64,000 nucleotides of DNA from QHVT01 sp036399015 (GTDB taxonomy: Bacteria; Acidobacteriota; Thermoanaerobaculia; Gp7-AA8). Numbering within the stretch: position 1 is the first letter of the stretch; every line of letters begins with the position of its first letter. The stretch is taken from positions 1-64,000 of the forward strand of contig DASWNW010000095.1 in assembly GCA_036399015.1 (NCBI GenBank), read 5' to 3'. The translations under genes and the position numbers were made by a program. The notes under the pieces were generated by a model, which made no database searches, was not told the DNA's origin, and saw nothing but the letters and a program-made list of their open reading frames with translations. Below, piece by piece: positions 44,647-53,498 of this stretch.

Positions 44647-45673
44647 CGGAATCGGCAAGGACGTCGCGCACGAACGGCCGCACCACGACGGCGAAGAGAC
44701 TCGGCGCGGGGCCGCGGGGCAGTTGCACGAGCCGCAAAATTTGCTCCGCGGCGACAGCGAGCGCCACGAGCAGCGAGAGGAGCGCGGTCAGGCTGCCGCC
44801 GGCGGCTTTGCCGTACGAGCTGACGATGCCGAGGACGCCGAAGACGAGCATCGTCCAGGTGAGGCCGTACGCATGCTTGCGGTAGTCGAAGCCGTGGCGC
44901 TCGGCGAGGCGCTCCTGCTCGGCGCGCGAGAGGAGCGTCAGAAAAGGCGCCTTCATCATCAGCGCGTCGCTCCGCACGACGTCGTCCGGCGGCGGCAGCG
45001 TGAACGAGGCGTTGGTGCCCCGGCCGGGAGCGGGGAGCTCGCGGCGGAAGAGAAAGTAGCCAATCGTCCCGATCACCGATCCGATGCCGCGGCTGCTCGA
45101 CAGCGCCACGGTCATCCGGATCAGCGACTCGACGAACATGAATCCGCCGAGCAGAAAGAGCCACGACGGGATCGGCGAACGGCCGCCGGTGAGGGTCGCC
45201 TCGACCTCGAGCATGACGAAGATGCCGAACAGCACCATCGGCGGGATGCACGAGGCGATGGTGATGCGCGACGGGACGAGGCCCAGCTCGTTCTGCATGC
45301 GCACCTGCGCGGCCGAGGGAAGATGGCCGAGAAACATCCCGGACCAGGCGGAGGCGGCGCTGGCGCGCCTCTGCTTGTGCGCGAGCTGGTGATCGGCGAG
45401 CCGGCGCGCCTCCGACTCGGCGTCGTAGCTCTCGAACGTGCGGATGGTGTGCTCTTCCCGCCACGGCGCGAGGACGTAGCGCACCCGCTCCCCCTCCCCC
45501 GCCGCCGCCTCCACCACCTCGAAGTATTGGTCCAACCAGAGCACGGCGGTGCCGGGGTATTCGGCGCTGGTGTTCGTCTTCGGCACGCGCGGCGTCCACC
45601 CCTTCGGGATCGCGGAAAGGAGGATCAGCTTTTCCCCCGCGTGCCGGAGGCGGTCGGAGCCGAATGGCTGCAT
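44579..45673 (-). CDS. Hypothetical membrane protein
   Basis: 364 aa. A soluble N-terminal part (~residues 1-140) is followed by ~4 membrane spans (around SCIPPMVLFGIFVMLEV, SWLFLLGGFMFVESLIRMTV, LTWTMLVFGVLGIVSSY and ALLSLLVALAVAAEQIL). The C-terminal ~20 residues (SAGSSGSSAVPRRSSGTT) are encoded by hairpin E and are unlikely to be family sequence. The start has TAGCAT 6 bases upstream, overlapping the stop of the response regulator gene. I do not recognise the family. Confidence 0.65.
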   Translation of the reverse strand: MQPFGSDRLRHAGEKLILLSAIPKGWTPRVPKTNTSAEYPGTAVLWLDQYFEVVEAAAGEGERVRYVLAPWREEHTIRTFESYDAESEARRLADHQLAHKQRRASAASAWSGMFLGHLPSAAQVRMQNELGLVPSRITIASCIPPMVLFGIFVMLEVEATLTGGRSPIPSWLFLLGGFMFVESLIRMTVALSSSRGIGSVIGTIGYFLFRRELPAPGRGTNASFTLPPPDDVVRSDALMMKAPFLTLLSRAEQERLAERHGFDYRKHAYGLTWTMLVFGVLGIVSSYGKAAGGSLTALLSLLVALAVAAEQILRLVQLPRGPAPSLFAVVVRPFVRDVLADSAGSSGSSAVPRRSSGTTDRDLS

Positions 45674-45679
45674 CGGGTA

Positions 45680-45685
45680 ATGCTA
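45680..45685 (-). promoter_or_regulatory. -10 TAGCAT overlapping upstream stop
   Basis: TAGCAT, 6 bases, ATG at 45673. The TAG is also the stop of the response regulator gene. Confidence 0.4.
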
Positions 45686-46069
45686 CGCCGACTGGGCGTC
45701 GATGCAGGAGCGGACGTGCGAGACGAGCTCGCTGATGTCGAACGGCTTCGGGAGGACGCGGAACGGCGAGCCTTCCATCCTCTCCTTGATGACGTTCGGG
45801 GAGGCGGCGCTGGTGACGATGATGCGGCGCAGGCGCTCCGGCTCTTCGCGGGCGAAGGTGGAGATGAAGGTGAAGCCGTCGAGGTTCGGCATCATCAGAT
45901 CGAGGACGATCACGTCGTACTCGCAGACGCCGAGCTTGAGGACGGCCTCCAGTCCGTCCGCGGCGACGTCGACGCGATATCCCGCCCTCGCCAGGACCAT
46001 CGAGACCAGACGGCGAATGGCCGGATCGTCCTCGACGACGAGGATCCCGTGCTCTTGATTGTCACCCAC
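45683..46069 (-). CDS. Single-domain response regulator (CheY-like)
   Basis: 128 aa receiver domain only. Acidic pocket in ILVVEDDPAI, phospho-acceptor Asp in DVIVLDLMMPNLDGF, Thr/Ser in IIVTSAAS and Lys in RVLPKPFD. No output domain, so it acts by protein contact or as a phosphate relay. GTG start. No kinase gene is adjacent. A similar orphan receiver is encoded at 60938. Confidence 0.9.
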   Translation of the reverse strand: MGDNQEHGILVVEDDPAIRRLVSMVLARAGYRVDVAADGLEAVLKLGVCEYDVIVLDLMMPNLDGFTFISTFAREEPERLRRIIVTSAASPNVIKERMEGSPFRVLPKPFDISELVSHVRSCIDAQSA

Positions 46070-46109
46070 GCTCGTACCCGATGTTGCGTCACTAGCAAAA
46101 AACGAACCT

Positions 46110-46586
46110 TCACCGGGGCGGAGGAAAGACTTCCGCGATGACGCGCGCGCGGTAGTCGAAGATCTCCGCGAGCTGCCGCGCCACCAGCCGGCCGGCCACG
46201 AGGTCTCCGAGGAGACCGAAGGGAAGCTCGTACTCGACCTCGTCGTGCATCTCCACGCCGCCGGCGACTTCGCGAAATGTATGGGTGTGCAACCAGTAGC
46301 GGTAGGGCCCCCGCTCCTGCAGGTCGGCGAAGACCTCGCCGTCGCGCCAGATCGTGATGCGGGTGGTCCAGCGGACCGGCAGGCCGAAGACGCGCAGCGC
46401 GTAGCGGATGCGGTCGTCCTGGCGGAGGTTGCGCGCGGGGCCGCCCAGGATGCGGAAGCGCATCCGCGGTGGCGTGATGCGGGCGAGGTTGGCCGGCGCG
46501 GCGAAGAACTCGAACACGCGCGCGGCCGGCGCGGCGATGAAGGTGGTGCGCTCGAAGCGCTTCTTCGAACCGGTGACTCGCGTCAC
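46110..46586 (-). CDS. SRPBCC family protein (START-like)
   Basis: 158 aa. The START-like fold reads as FERTTFIAAPAARVFEFFAA at the start, PPRMRFRILGG, DRIRYALRVFGLPVRWTTRI, GPYRYWLHTHTFREVAGGVE and a C-terminal helix (GRLVARQLAEIFDYRA). Such proteins bind hydrophobic ligands. The GTG start overlaps the stop of the DUF962 gene by 4 bases (GTGA), so the two are co-translated. Confidence 0.85.
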   Translation of the reverse strand: MTRVTGSKKRFERTTFIAAPAARVFEFFAAPANLARITPPRMRFRILGGPARNLRQDDRIRYALRVFGLPVRWTTRITIWRDGEVFADLQERGPYRYWLHTHTFREVAGGVEMHDEVEYELPFGLLGDLVAGRLVARQLAEIFDYRARVIAEVFPPPR

Positions 46587-47026
46587 GGACGCTGCTTCAC
46601 GACCGGGATGACGTCGTTCATGATCCAGAGCGGCCCGACCAGGAGGTGGACGAAGTTGCGGAAGAACGCGGGGTTCTTGTGCTCGTACACCTTGTGCCCG
46701 ATGAACTGGAAGATCCAGCCGAGGATGAAGAGGCCGATCGCGAAGGCCGCCGGCAGCGCCGCGCCGACGAAGTAGAAGACGATGGAGACAACGATCATCG
46801 CGACCGCGAGGCGCCACTCGATGACGAAGTAGTAGGCGCTGGAGAGCGCGATGAGCAGCATCGCCGCGTCGAGCGTGATCGTGCCGACCGTGAAGAGCTT
46901 CACCCAGGTCAGCATGGCGATGAGCGTCAGCATGATCATCGGGATGCCGAGCCGATGGAACCACTTGTTGCCTTTGGTCTGGTGATAGCTGGCGTAGTCG
47001 GCGAAGAGGGCTTCGACGGTCTGCAT
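46583..47026 (-). CDS. DUF962/Mpo1-like membrane protein
   Basis: 147 aa with ~4 spans. Typical features: FADYASYHQTKGNKWFHRLG at the N terminus with the conserved His residues (YHQ, HRLGIP) and FIGHKVYEHKNPAFFRN near the C terminus. The yeast relative Mpo1 is a dioxygenase acting on 2-hydroxy fatty acids; the bacterial function is unproved. TACAAT lies 6 bases before the ATG. Its promoter is next to hairpin F. Confidence 0.85.
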   Translation of the reverse strand: MQTVEALFADYASYHQTKGNKWFHRLGIPMIMLTLIAMLTWVKLFTVGTITLDAAMLLIALSSAYYFVIEWRLAVAMIVVSIVFYFVGAALPAAFAIGLFILGWIFQFIGHKVYEHKNPAFFRNFVHLLVGPLWIMNDVIPVVKQRP

Positions 47027-47032
47027 GGGGGC

Positions 47033-47038
47033 ATTGTA
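47033..47038 (-). promoter_or_regulatory. -10 TACAAT, probable leaderless start
   Basis: Minus-strand TACAAT, 6 bases (GCCCCC), then the ATG at 47026; no Shine-Dalgarno. Confidence 0.55.
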
Positions 47039-47044
47039 AGACTT

Positions 47045-47128
47045 GGTGTCGGGTGTCGGGTGTCGGGTGTCTGGGGCTCGTCGCCCGGGCAAAACATCGC
47101 AGACACCTGATACCTGACACCTGACACC
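47045..47128. repeat. Heptamer-armed hairpin F
   Basis: Left arm: GGTGTCG three times and GGTGTCT (47045-47072). Right arm: AGACACC, TGATACC, TGACACC, TGACACC (47101-47128). The middle is 28 bases. It fills the gap between the P450 stop and the DUF962 promoter. Confidence 0.88.
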
Positions 47129-47130
47129 AT

Positions 47131-48456
47131 CTACCGCCGCCGCGCCACCATCTTCATCGCCGTCTTCGGCCGCAGCGTGATCAGCGCCACCGGCTCCACG
47201 TCCGGTCCTCGCTCGAATCGCCACTGCTGCGCGATGGTGGCGAGCAGCAGCACGCCTTCCATCCAGGCGAAGCTCTCGCCGATGCAGATTCTCGGGCCGG
47301 CGCCGAAGGGGAAGTAGGCCATCTTCGGGCGCGCCGCCTTCGCCTCGGCAGTGAAGCGGAGGGGATCGAAGCGCTCGGGGTCGGGCCAGTAGCGGGGGTC
47401 GCGATGGGTGACCCACTGCGAGACGACCACCAGCGCCTTCTTCGGAACCGTCCATTCGCCGATCTTCGCGTCTGCAGTCGCGAAGCGGCCGATCCCCCAG
47501 GCGGGAGGGAAGAGGCGCATCGACTCGGCCAGCACCATCTCCGTGTACGGCAGGCGGGGGTAGTCGGCGGGCGTCGGCGTGCGGCCGCCGAGGACCTCGT
47601 CGAGCTCGCGGTGGAGCTCGCGCTCGACCTCCGGATTGCGCGCCAGCGCGTACCAGGTCCAGGCGAGCGCGTTCGCGGTGGTCTCGTGGCCGGCGAGGAA
47701 GATCGTCATCGTCTCATCGCGGAGCTGGAGGTCGGTCATGCCGCCGCCGTCCCCCTCCACGTCGGTCGCCATGAGGAGCATGGAGAGGAGATCGCCGCGG
47801 TCGGCGTTTGCGCGGCGGCGCTCCTCGATCATCGAGTAGATCGTGCGGTCGAGCCGCGCCATCGCCTTCCGGAAGCGGCGCACCTGCGGGAAGAACGGGA
47901 TGCGCACGATGAGCGGCGCGAGCGGATGGAGGAGGATCGGGAACATGAGCATCAGCTCCGTCAGCGCGGCGCCGATCTCGTCCGCCTCGTCGTCGACGTC
48001 GGCGTCGAAGAGGGTCTTGGCCACGACGGCGAGCGTGAGGCGCATCATCTCGTGGGCGACGTCGAGCTCCTGCCCATCCTGCCAGCGCTCGCGGGCGGAC
48101 AGCGCCTTCTCGACCATCTCCTCGCCGTAGCGTTGGATGCGCTCGCGGTGGAAGGCCGGCTGCGCGAGGCGGCGCTGGCGCTTGTGGAGCTCCCCTTCAC
48201 TGGTCAGCAGCCCCTCGCCGAGCACGATCTTTGTGCGCTGCAGCGCGAGCCCCTTGATGAATGACGCGTTGCGGGTGACGAGCACGTCGCGCACGAGATC
48301 GGGATGGGAGAAGAAGAAGAGGCGCACGCGGCCGATGCGGAAGCTGAGCGCGTCGCCGTGCTCGCGCGTGGCCCGCGTCAGGAAACGGAGCGGGTCGTAC
48401 TGCATGGCGCGGAGGTTCGCGCCTGGGAATCGGTTCTTCGGTCCGGGTGGAACCAT
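47131..48456 (-). CDS. Cytochrome P450
   Basis: 441 aa with all P450 landmarks: the I-helix FLAGHETTANALAWTW, ExxR in AESMRLFPPAWG, PERFDPLRF and the heme loop FGAGPRICIGESFAWMEG with the Cys ligand. The N terminus begins MVPPGPKNRFPGANLRAM; no membrane anchor is seen, so it is soluble. The family resembles CYP102/fatty-acid or sesquiterpene-type enzymes, but substrate and redox partner are unknown. It is divergent from the MutS-like gene with 15 bases between. Confidence 0.93.
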   Translation of the reverse strand: MVPPGPKNRFPGANLRAMQYDPLRFLTRATREHGDALSFRIGRVRLFFFSHPDLVRDVLVTRNASFIKGLALQRTKIVLGEGLLTSEGELHKRQRRLAQPAFHRERIQRYGEEMVEKALSARERWQDGQELDVAHEMMRLTLAVVAKTLFDADVDDEADEIGAALTELMLMFPILLHPLAPLIVRIPFFPQVRRFRKAMARLDRTIYSMIEERRRANADRGDLLSMLLMATDVEGDGGGMTDLQLRDETMTIFLAGHETTANALAWTWYALARNPEVERELHRELDEVLGGRTPTPADYPRLPYTEMVLAESMRLFPPAWGIGRFATADAKIGEWTVPKKALVVVSQWVTHRDPRYWPDPERFDPLRFTAEAKAARPKMAYFPFGAGPRICIGESFAWMEGVLLLATIAQQWRFERGPDVEPVALITLRPKTAMKMVARRR

Positions 48457-48471
48457 GCTAAGTATCTCTCG

Positions 48472-50289
48472 GTGCGCGAACTCTACTCGGAACGGCTGGC
48501 GGCACGGCAGACCGCCGTCACGGATTTGCGGGCGCGGGAGCGGAAGGTCTCGCTGATCCGCCTGGCGCTGATCGCGGCGGCGATCGGCGTCGCCTTCTGG
48601 AACCTCGTTGCGGCGCTCGTGCCGGTGATCGCGTTCGTGGTCCTGGTGATCGCGCACGAGCGGATCATCCGCGCCCGCAAGCGGGCAGAGAGCGGCGCAG
48701 CGTTCTACGAGCGCGGCCTCGGCCGCATCGACGGCACGTGGCAGGGCAAGGGCGACCAGGGCATGGAGTTCGCCGACGATCACCACCCCTACGCCGGCGA
48801 CTTCGACCTCTTCGGACGGGGGTCTTTGTACGAGCTGATCGCGATCGCCGTCACGCGCGCCGGGCGTGCCCGGCTGGCGGCGTGGCTCAAGGAGCCGTCG
48901 ATGGACGCGGCGGAGATCGCCGCGCGGCAGGCGGCGGTGGAGGAACTGCGGGGGAACGTCGCCCTGCGCGAAGACCTGGCCATCGCGGAGACCGAGGTGA
49001 CGCGGGAGATCGAGAGCGCACGGCTCGACCAGTGGTCCACGCTGCCGGCGGTGACGCTGAAGCCGTGGGAGCGGATCGCGGCGCTGGTCCTCCCTGCCGT
49101 GACCGTGGTCCTCTTCGCGATCGGGCTGCCGGCGATGATCGGGAAGCTGATCGGACTCACGCATCCGGAGGCGGTGCTGCGGCTCGGCTGGTTTGCCGAC
49201 GTGCCGGCGACGCCGCTGCTGGTGGCGCTGATCGCCTCGCTCTTCCTCGGCCGTCATCTGTCGCCGCGGGTGGAGCCGATCGTGATCGGCGTGGAGCGGG
49301 CGGAGCCGGCACTGGCGCTGCTCGCCGGCGTACTGGCGCGGCTCGAGCGGGAGTCGTTCTCCTCGCCGCGCCTGTCGTCGTTGATCGTCCGGCTGCGCGG
49401 CGCCGACGCCCCCGCCTCGGCGGAGATCGAGAAGCTGCGCGGCCTCGTGGCGCTCCTCGACGCGCGGAGGAACCAGTTCTTCGCTCCGTTCGCCGTGGTG
49501 CTGCTGTGGACGACGAACGTGGCGCTGGCGATCGAGCGGTGGCGGGTCCGTTCGGGCTCGCGTATCGGCGACTGGATCGAGGCGGTCGGAGAGATCGAGG
49601 CGCTGGCGTCGCTCGCGTCGTTCGCCGCGGAGCATCAGGGGTTCGCCATGCCGGTCATCGAGACGGAGGGGCCGCTCTTCGACGCGCGCGAGCTGGGGCA
49701 CCCGCTCATCCCCGGCGACCGGCGGGTGACGAACGACATCCGGCTCGACGGGACGCTGCGCCTGCTGGTGGTCAGCGGCTCGAACATGTCGGGGAAGAGC
49801 ACCATGATGCGGAGCGTGGGGGTGGGGGCGGTGCTGGCGATGGCAGGCGGGCCGGTGTGCGCGCGGTCGCTGCGCATTGCGCCGGTGGCGGTGGGGGCCT
49901 CGATCCGGATTGCTGATTCACTGCAGGAGAACGCCTCCCGCTTTTACGCCGAGATCCTGCGCATCCGGCAGGTGCTGGAGATGTCGCGGCAGGGCCCCCT
50001 CCTCTATCTACTGGACGAGGTGCTGGCGGGGACGAACTCGCACGACCGGCGCATCGGCGCGGAGGCGATCGTGCGGGGGCTGGTCGAGCGGGGGGCGGTC
50101 GGGTTGGTGTCGACACACGACCTGGCGCTTGCACAAATTGCCGAGTCGCTCGGCGAGCGCGCGGCGAACGTGCACTTCGAGGATCACATCGAGGACGGCC
50201 GGGTGGTCTTCGACTACCGGATGAGGGCCGGGGTGGTCACGAAGTCGAATGCGCTCGAGCTGATGAGGAGCGTCGGGATCGAGGTTTAG
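48472..50289 (+). CDS. Membrane-anchored MutS-like ATPase
   Basis: 605 aa, GTG start. Hydrophobic spans occur near residues 25-65 (IRLALIAAAIGVAFWNLVAA), ~210-260 and ~340. The C-terminal ~170 residues are a MutS-type ATPase: Walker A VSGSNMSGKSTMMRS, Walker B LLYLLDEVLAGTNSHDRRIG and a switch His in VGLVSTHDLALAQIAE. The mismatch-binding and lever domains of true MutS are absent or reduced. These MutS-related membrane proteins are found in several phyla; their job is unknown. The stop runs into a small heptamer hairpin. Confidence 0.85.
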   Translation: MRELYSERLAARQTAVTDLRARERKVSLIRLALIAAAIGVAFWNLVAALVPVIAFVVLVIAHERIIRARKRAESGAAFYERGLGRIDGTWQGKGDQGMEFADDHHPYAGDFDLFGRGSLYELIAIAVTRAGRARLAAWLKEPSMDAAEIAARQAAVEELRGNVALREDLAIAETEVTREIESARLDQWSTLPAVTLKPWERIAALVLPAVTVVLFAIGLPAMIGKLIGLTHPEAVLRLGWFADVPATPLLVALIASLFLGRHLSPRVEPIVIGVERAEPALALLAGVLARLERESFSSPRLSSLIVRLRGADAPASAEIEKLRGLVALLDARRNQFFAPFAVVLLWTTNVALAIERWRVRSGSRIGDWIEAVGEIEALASLASFAAEHQGFAMPVIETEGPLFDARELGHPLIPGDRRVTNDIRLDGTLRLLVVSGSNMSGKSTMMRSVGVGAVLAMAGGPVCARSLRIAPVAVGASIRIADSLQENASRFYAEILRIRQVLEMSRQGPLLYLLDEVLAGTNSHDRRIGAEAIVRGLVERGAVGLVSTHDLALAQIAESLGERAANVHFEDHIEDGRVVFDYRMRAGVVTKSNALELMRSVGIEV

Positions 50290-50317
50290 TTGCTGGTTGC
50301 CGTAGCAACCAGCAACG
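50289..50317. terminator. Heptamer-armed hairpin H, terminator-like
   Basis: GTTGCTG and GTTGCCG (50289-50302) pair with AGCAACC and AGCAACG (50304-50317) around a very short loop. It overlaps the stop of the MutS-like gene and faces the convergent small gene. Confidence 0.75.
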
Positions 50318-50322
50318 ATTCG

Positions 50323-50505
50323 CTACTCGGACTGCCGTTCCAGCGCTTCCTCGACGTCGCCGACTTCCCCTTCCGCCTTGTTGGGGGTGTGGCCGGGATT
50401 CGGGTCGTCACGCCGGGTACTGCCGCTGCGGCCTCGTTGCGCCTGGCGCAAATGCTCGTTGCCGCGGCGCTCGCTTGGGTTCTCTGTGCGTTCCACTCTG
50501 GACAT
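50323..50505 (-). CDS. Small hydrophilic protein, 60 aa
   Basis: The start has GGGAGG 5 bases before the ATG, a strong reason to take it as a gene. It is highly charged, with no hydrophobic segment: it starts MSRVERTENPSERRGNEHLR, has a middle rich in Arg/Gly/Asp/Pro, and ends EGEVGDVEEALERQSE. It is probably disordered with a short C-terminal helix. It resembles small stress-type proteins in composition only; no family is recognised. It stands alone between two hairpin-rich gaps. Confidence 0.55.
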   Translation of the reverse strand: MSRVERTENPSERRGNEHLRQAQRGRSGSTRRDDPNPGHTPNKAEGEVGDVEEALERQSE

Positions 50506-50554
50506 TGGTCCTCCCTGAGGGGAAACGCTTGCAAAATAGACGCCTTTGGCGTGC

Positions 50555-51304
50555 CTACAACTGCGTCAGCTCGGTGACGCTGGTGACGTTCCCGGCGGCA
50601 TCGAGCGTCTCCTGGCGCACCACGATGTTGTACTGCATGGAAACCCAGGTCACGGACGTCTCGGCGCCCGCCCCCACCCGGCTGGTGGAGCGGTACTTCA
50701 CGGTGTTGAACACCCGCCCCGCGGCGGTTCGCAGGTCGCCGACCGCGAGCACCACACCCGCGGACGACACGTTCTGGGTGATGGTGGTCGGCGGCCCGAA
50801 GGGCGGCCTCGTGACGACGGTCTGCAGCGACGGCGACGCGGCCGTGTCCCAGGTCGCGCCTACGCACCAGCCGTCCACCGGGCCGGCCGCCAGCGACGGG
50901 ACGTAGTTGATGTCGACCTCGGTCACCACCTGCCCGATTACGGGGACCGTGGCCGTGGTCTTCACGTTCACGTGCCGCAGCGTCCGGATCGCGCCGAGCA
51001 CCTCCCCCTCCAGGATGGTCACCGCCTCGGCGTTGCCGGAGGGCGCCTGGACGGACTGGGTGGTGTGGGTCCGGGTGGGCGTGTCGGAGACGTGGGTGAT
51101 CTGGAACGTGACGTTCCCCTGCGGCGTGGTGCTCAGGTACGAGGCTTTCAGGCCGGCTGGGACGAGGCCGAAGGTGTGGCATTGGCCGCCAACGACCGGC
51201 GCGGTGGTGACGAAACGGACCGACCGCCGGCGTCCCTGCGCCTCCAGCGGGGCGACCAGAGACACGGCGAGCAACGACAGCAGCAGCAGACGGCGAGTGG
51301 ACAT
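50555..51304 (-). CDS. Secreted protein of unknown function
   Basis: 249 aa. A Sec signal peptide (STRRLLLLSLLAVSLVAPLEA) with cleavage likely after LEAQ or nearby, then a mainly beta-strand, Thr/Val-rich mature part (GNVTFQITHVSDTP, VNVKTTATVPVIGQVVTEVD, SMQYNIVVRQETLDAAGNVT). Two Cys residues (GGQCHTF, DGWCVGA) could form a disulfide. AGAGGAG lies 7 bases before the ATG. No family is recognised. Confidence 0.7.
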   Translation of the reverse strand: MSTRRLLLLSLLAVSLVAPLEAQGRRRSVRFVTTAPVVGGQCHTFGLVPAGLKASYLSTTPQGNVTFQITHVSDTPTRTHTTQSVQAPSGNAEAVTILEGEVLGAIRTLRHVNVKTTATVPVIGQVVTEVDINYVPSLAAGPVDGWCVGATWDTAASPSLQTVVTRPPFGPPTTITQNVSSAGVVLAVGDLRTAAGRVFNTVKYRSTSRVGAGAETSVTWVSMQYNIVVRQETLDAAGNVTSVTELTQL

Positions 51305-51372
51305 CGATTTCTCCTCTGCCTGAAAACGCGCAAAACGAGGCGAATGTCCCTCACGGCGGCGAGGAGCGCAGC

Positions 51373-51720
51373 CTAGTCCGGCTTCCCGACGACGTCGGCG
51401 AGGATCTTCTTCGCCGTCTCGGAGAGGTCCTTGAAGAAGAGCCGCGAGGCGTAGAGCGTCGCCCCGCCCGGGCCGGCGCCGAGGCCGACCACGGTGCAGG
51501 TCTCGACCTTCGCGTTGGCTACGAAACGCTCCCCCTCGTGGAGGAAGGATATCTCGATCGTCGCGCCGGTCTTGAGCACGCCGCTGTGCGTCGCCAGGAC
51601 GCCGGCCTCGCTGATGTCGACGAGCGTCCCGTCTTTCCAGCCGAGCTTCAGCGGCAGGTTCATGATCACCCTGAACCGGTTGCTCCGCCGGACGACGTTC
51701 ATGTGCAGTTTTTCGCTCAT
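51373..51720 (-). CDS. PilZ domain protein
   Basis: 115 aa. The PilZ fold is suggested by RRSNRFRVIMNLPLKL at the N terminus (RxxxR-type c-di-GMP motif), LVDISEAGVLATHSG (the DxSxxG part) and IEISFLHEGERFVANAKVE. It probably binds cyclic-di-GMP. It stands alone, facing the GGT gene. Confidence 0.8.
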   Translation of the reverse strand: MSEKLHMNVVRRSNRFRVIMNLPLKLGWKDGTLVDISEAGVLATHSGVLKTGATIEISFLHEGERFVANAKVETCTVVGLGAGPGGATLYASRLFFKDLSETAKKILADVVGKPD

Positions 51721-51777
51721 TTAATGACTGAAGACCAGCGTCAATCTACGCCTGCCGGTCTCACGACGCAAGCAATG

Positions 51778-51783
51778 TAACAT
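51778..51783 (+). promoter_or_regulatory. -10 TAACAT, probable leaderless start
   Basis: TAACAT, 7 bases, ATG at 51791; no ribosome site. Confidence 0.5.
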
Positions 51784-51790
51784 CGCTCTC

Positions 51791-53479
51791 ATGAGACGGA
51801 TGCTCGCCCTGCTGCTGCTCGTCGCCACGCCGCTCCTCGCGGCCTCCAGGGAGCCGGTCCGGGCGCGGCGGGCGATGGTGGCGTCGACGTCGGAATTCGC
51901 CTCCCGCGCCGGCGTCGAGGTCATGAAAAAAGGGGGCAACGCGGTCGACGCGGCGGTCGCGGTCGGCCTCGCGCTCGCCGTGACCTGGCCGGCGGCGGGG
52001 AACATCGGCGGCGGCGGCTTCATGCTGATCCGCAACGCCGACGGCTCGGCGGAAGTCATCGACTACCGGGGGACGGCGCCGGCGGCCGCGCGCCGCGACA
52101 TGTACCTCGACGCCGAGGGGAAGGTCATCCCGAAGCTGTCGACGTTCGGACACAAGGCCTCGGCGGTGCCCGGCACCATCGCGGGACTGCAGCTCGCCCA
52201 CCAGCGCCACGGCAAGCTCAAATGGGCCGAGGTCGTGGAGCCGGCGCGGCGGCTCGCGGCGGAAGGGTTCCTCGTCAGCGACTTTCTGGCGCGGGCGATG
52301 ACGTACCGCACATCGCTCGACCGGCTGGAGCTCACGGCCGAGTCGCGGCGCATCTTTCTCCGCGACGGCAGGTACTACCAGCCGGGCGAGACCTTCGTCC
52401 AGCCGGACCTGGCGAAAACGCTCACCCGCATCAAGGCGAACCCGCGCGAGTTTTACGAAGGCGAGACCGCGCGGCTGCTGGTCGCCGAAGCGCAGCGCGG
52501 CGGCGGCATCCTGACGCTCGAGGACCTGAAGAAGTATGCGCCGATCGTCCGCACGCCGGTGCGCGGCTCCTATCGCGGCGTCGAGCTGCTCACGCTGCCT
52601 CCCCCGTCGGCCGGCGGCACGACGCTCCTGGAGATGCTGAACATCCTCGAGGCCTACGACCTGAAGGCGATGGGCTGGCACTCCGCGGCGTACATCCATA
52701 CCGTCGTCGAGGCGATGCGGCGTGCCTTCGCCGACCGCGCGCAGTTCCTCGCCGATCCGGCGTTCACGACGGTTCCGGTGGCGGGACTGATTTCGAAGGA
52801 GTACGCGGCCGTACGCCGGAAAACGATCGATCCGAACAAGGCCTCCCGCTCGCAGGACATCCGCGCGGGGGAGCCGCTCGCGGAGCCGATGGAGACGGCG
52901 CACTTTTCGATCGTCGACGGCGAGGGGAACGTCGTCTCGAACACCTACACGATCAACAACTGGTGGGGCAACGGCGTGACCGTGACCGGTGCCGGCTTCC
53001 TCCTCAACGACGACATGGATGACTTCACGGTCAAGCCGGGCGTCGCGAACGAGTTCCAGCTCATCCAGGGGGAGCAGAACGCGATCGCGCCAAACAAGCG
53101 TCCTCTCTCGTCGATGTCGCCGATCATCGCGGTCAAGGACGGCAAGCCCTGGTTCGCGGTCGGCAGCCCCGGCGGCCCGCGCATCATCAATACGGTGCTG
53201 CAGTTCGTCCTGAACGTCGTCGACTTCGACATGAATCCTGCGCAGGCGGTCGAGGCGCACCGGTTTCACCATCAGTGGATGCCGGACGAGATCTACTGGG
53301 AGCCGTTCGGCATCAACCCCGACTCGCGCGCGCGACTCGAAGCCCTCGGCCACAAGTTCCGCGAAAAGCCGGAGACGCTCGGCATCGGCGAGGCGGCGGC
53401 GGTGCTGATCGACCTGAAGACGGGAGAACGGCTCGGAGGAGCGGACTCCCGGCGGGACGGGGCGGCAATCGGGTGGTGA
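51791..53479 (+). CDS. ggt: Gamma-glutamyltransferase
   Basis: 562 aa secreted Ntn hydrolase. Signal peptide MRRMLALLLLVATPLLAAS. Large-subunit motifs: GGNAVDAAVAVGLALAVTWP, GNIGGGGFMLI and DYRGTAPAAA. Autocleavage and the nucleophile are at the Thr in PMETAHFSIVDGEGN; later NRPLSSMSP-type NKRPLSSMSP and GSPGGPRIIN bind substrate. It splits glutathione and other gamma-glutamyl compounds in the periplasm. An M20 peptidase follows, consistent with using the released dipeptide. Confidence 0.93.
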   Translation: MRRMLALLLLVATPLLAASREPVRARRAMVASTSEFASRAGVEVMKKGGNAVDAAVAVGLALAVTWPAAGNIGGGGFMLIRNADGSAEVIDYRGTAPAAARRDMYLDAEGKVIPKLSTFGHKASAVPGTIAGLQLAHQRHGKLKWAEVVEPARRLAAEGFLVSDFLARAMTYRTSLDRLELTAESRRIFLRDGRYYQPGETFVQPDLAKTLTRIKANPREFYEGETARLLVAEAQRGGGILTLEDLKKYAPIVRTPVRGSYRGVELLTLPPPSAGGTTLLEMLNILEAYDLKAMGWHSAAYIHTVVEAMRRAFADRAQFLADPAFTTVPVAGLISKEYAAVRRKTIDPNKASRSQDIRAGEPLAEPMETAHFSIVDGEGNVVSNTYTINNWWGNGVTVTGAGFLLNDDMDDFTVKPGVANEFQLIQGEQNAIAPNKRPLSSMSPIIAVKDGKPWFAVGSPGGPRIINTVLQFVLNVVDFDMNPAQAVEAHRFHHQWMPDEIYWEPFGINPDSRARLEALGHKFREKPETLGIGEAAAVLIDLKTGERLGGADSRRDGAAIGW

Positions 53480-53484
53480 TGCGG

Positions 53485-53490
53485 TAGCAT
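53485..53490 (+). promoter_or_regulatory. -10 TAGCAT, probable leaderless start
   Basis: TAGCAT, 8 bases, ATG at 53499, placed right behind the ggt stop. Confidence 0.45.
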
Positions 53491-53498
53491 CCCGCGCC

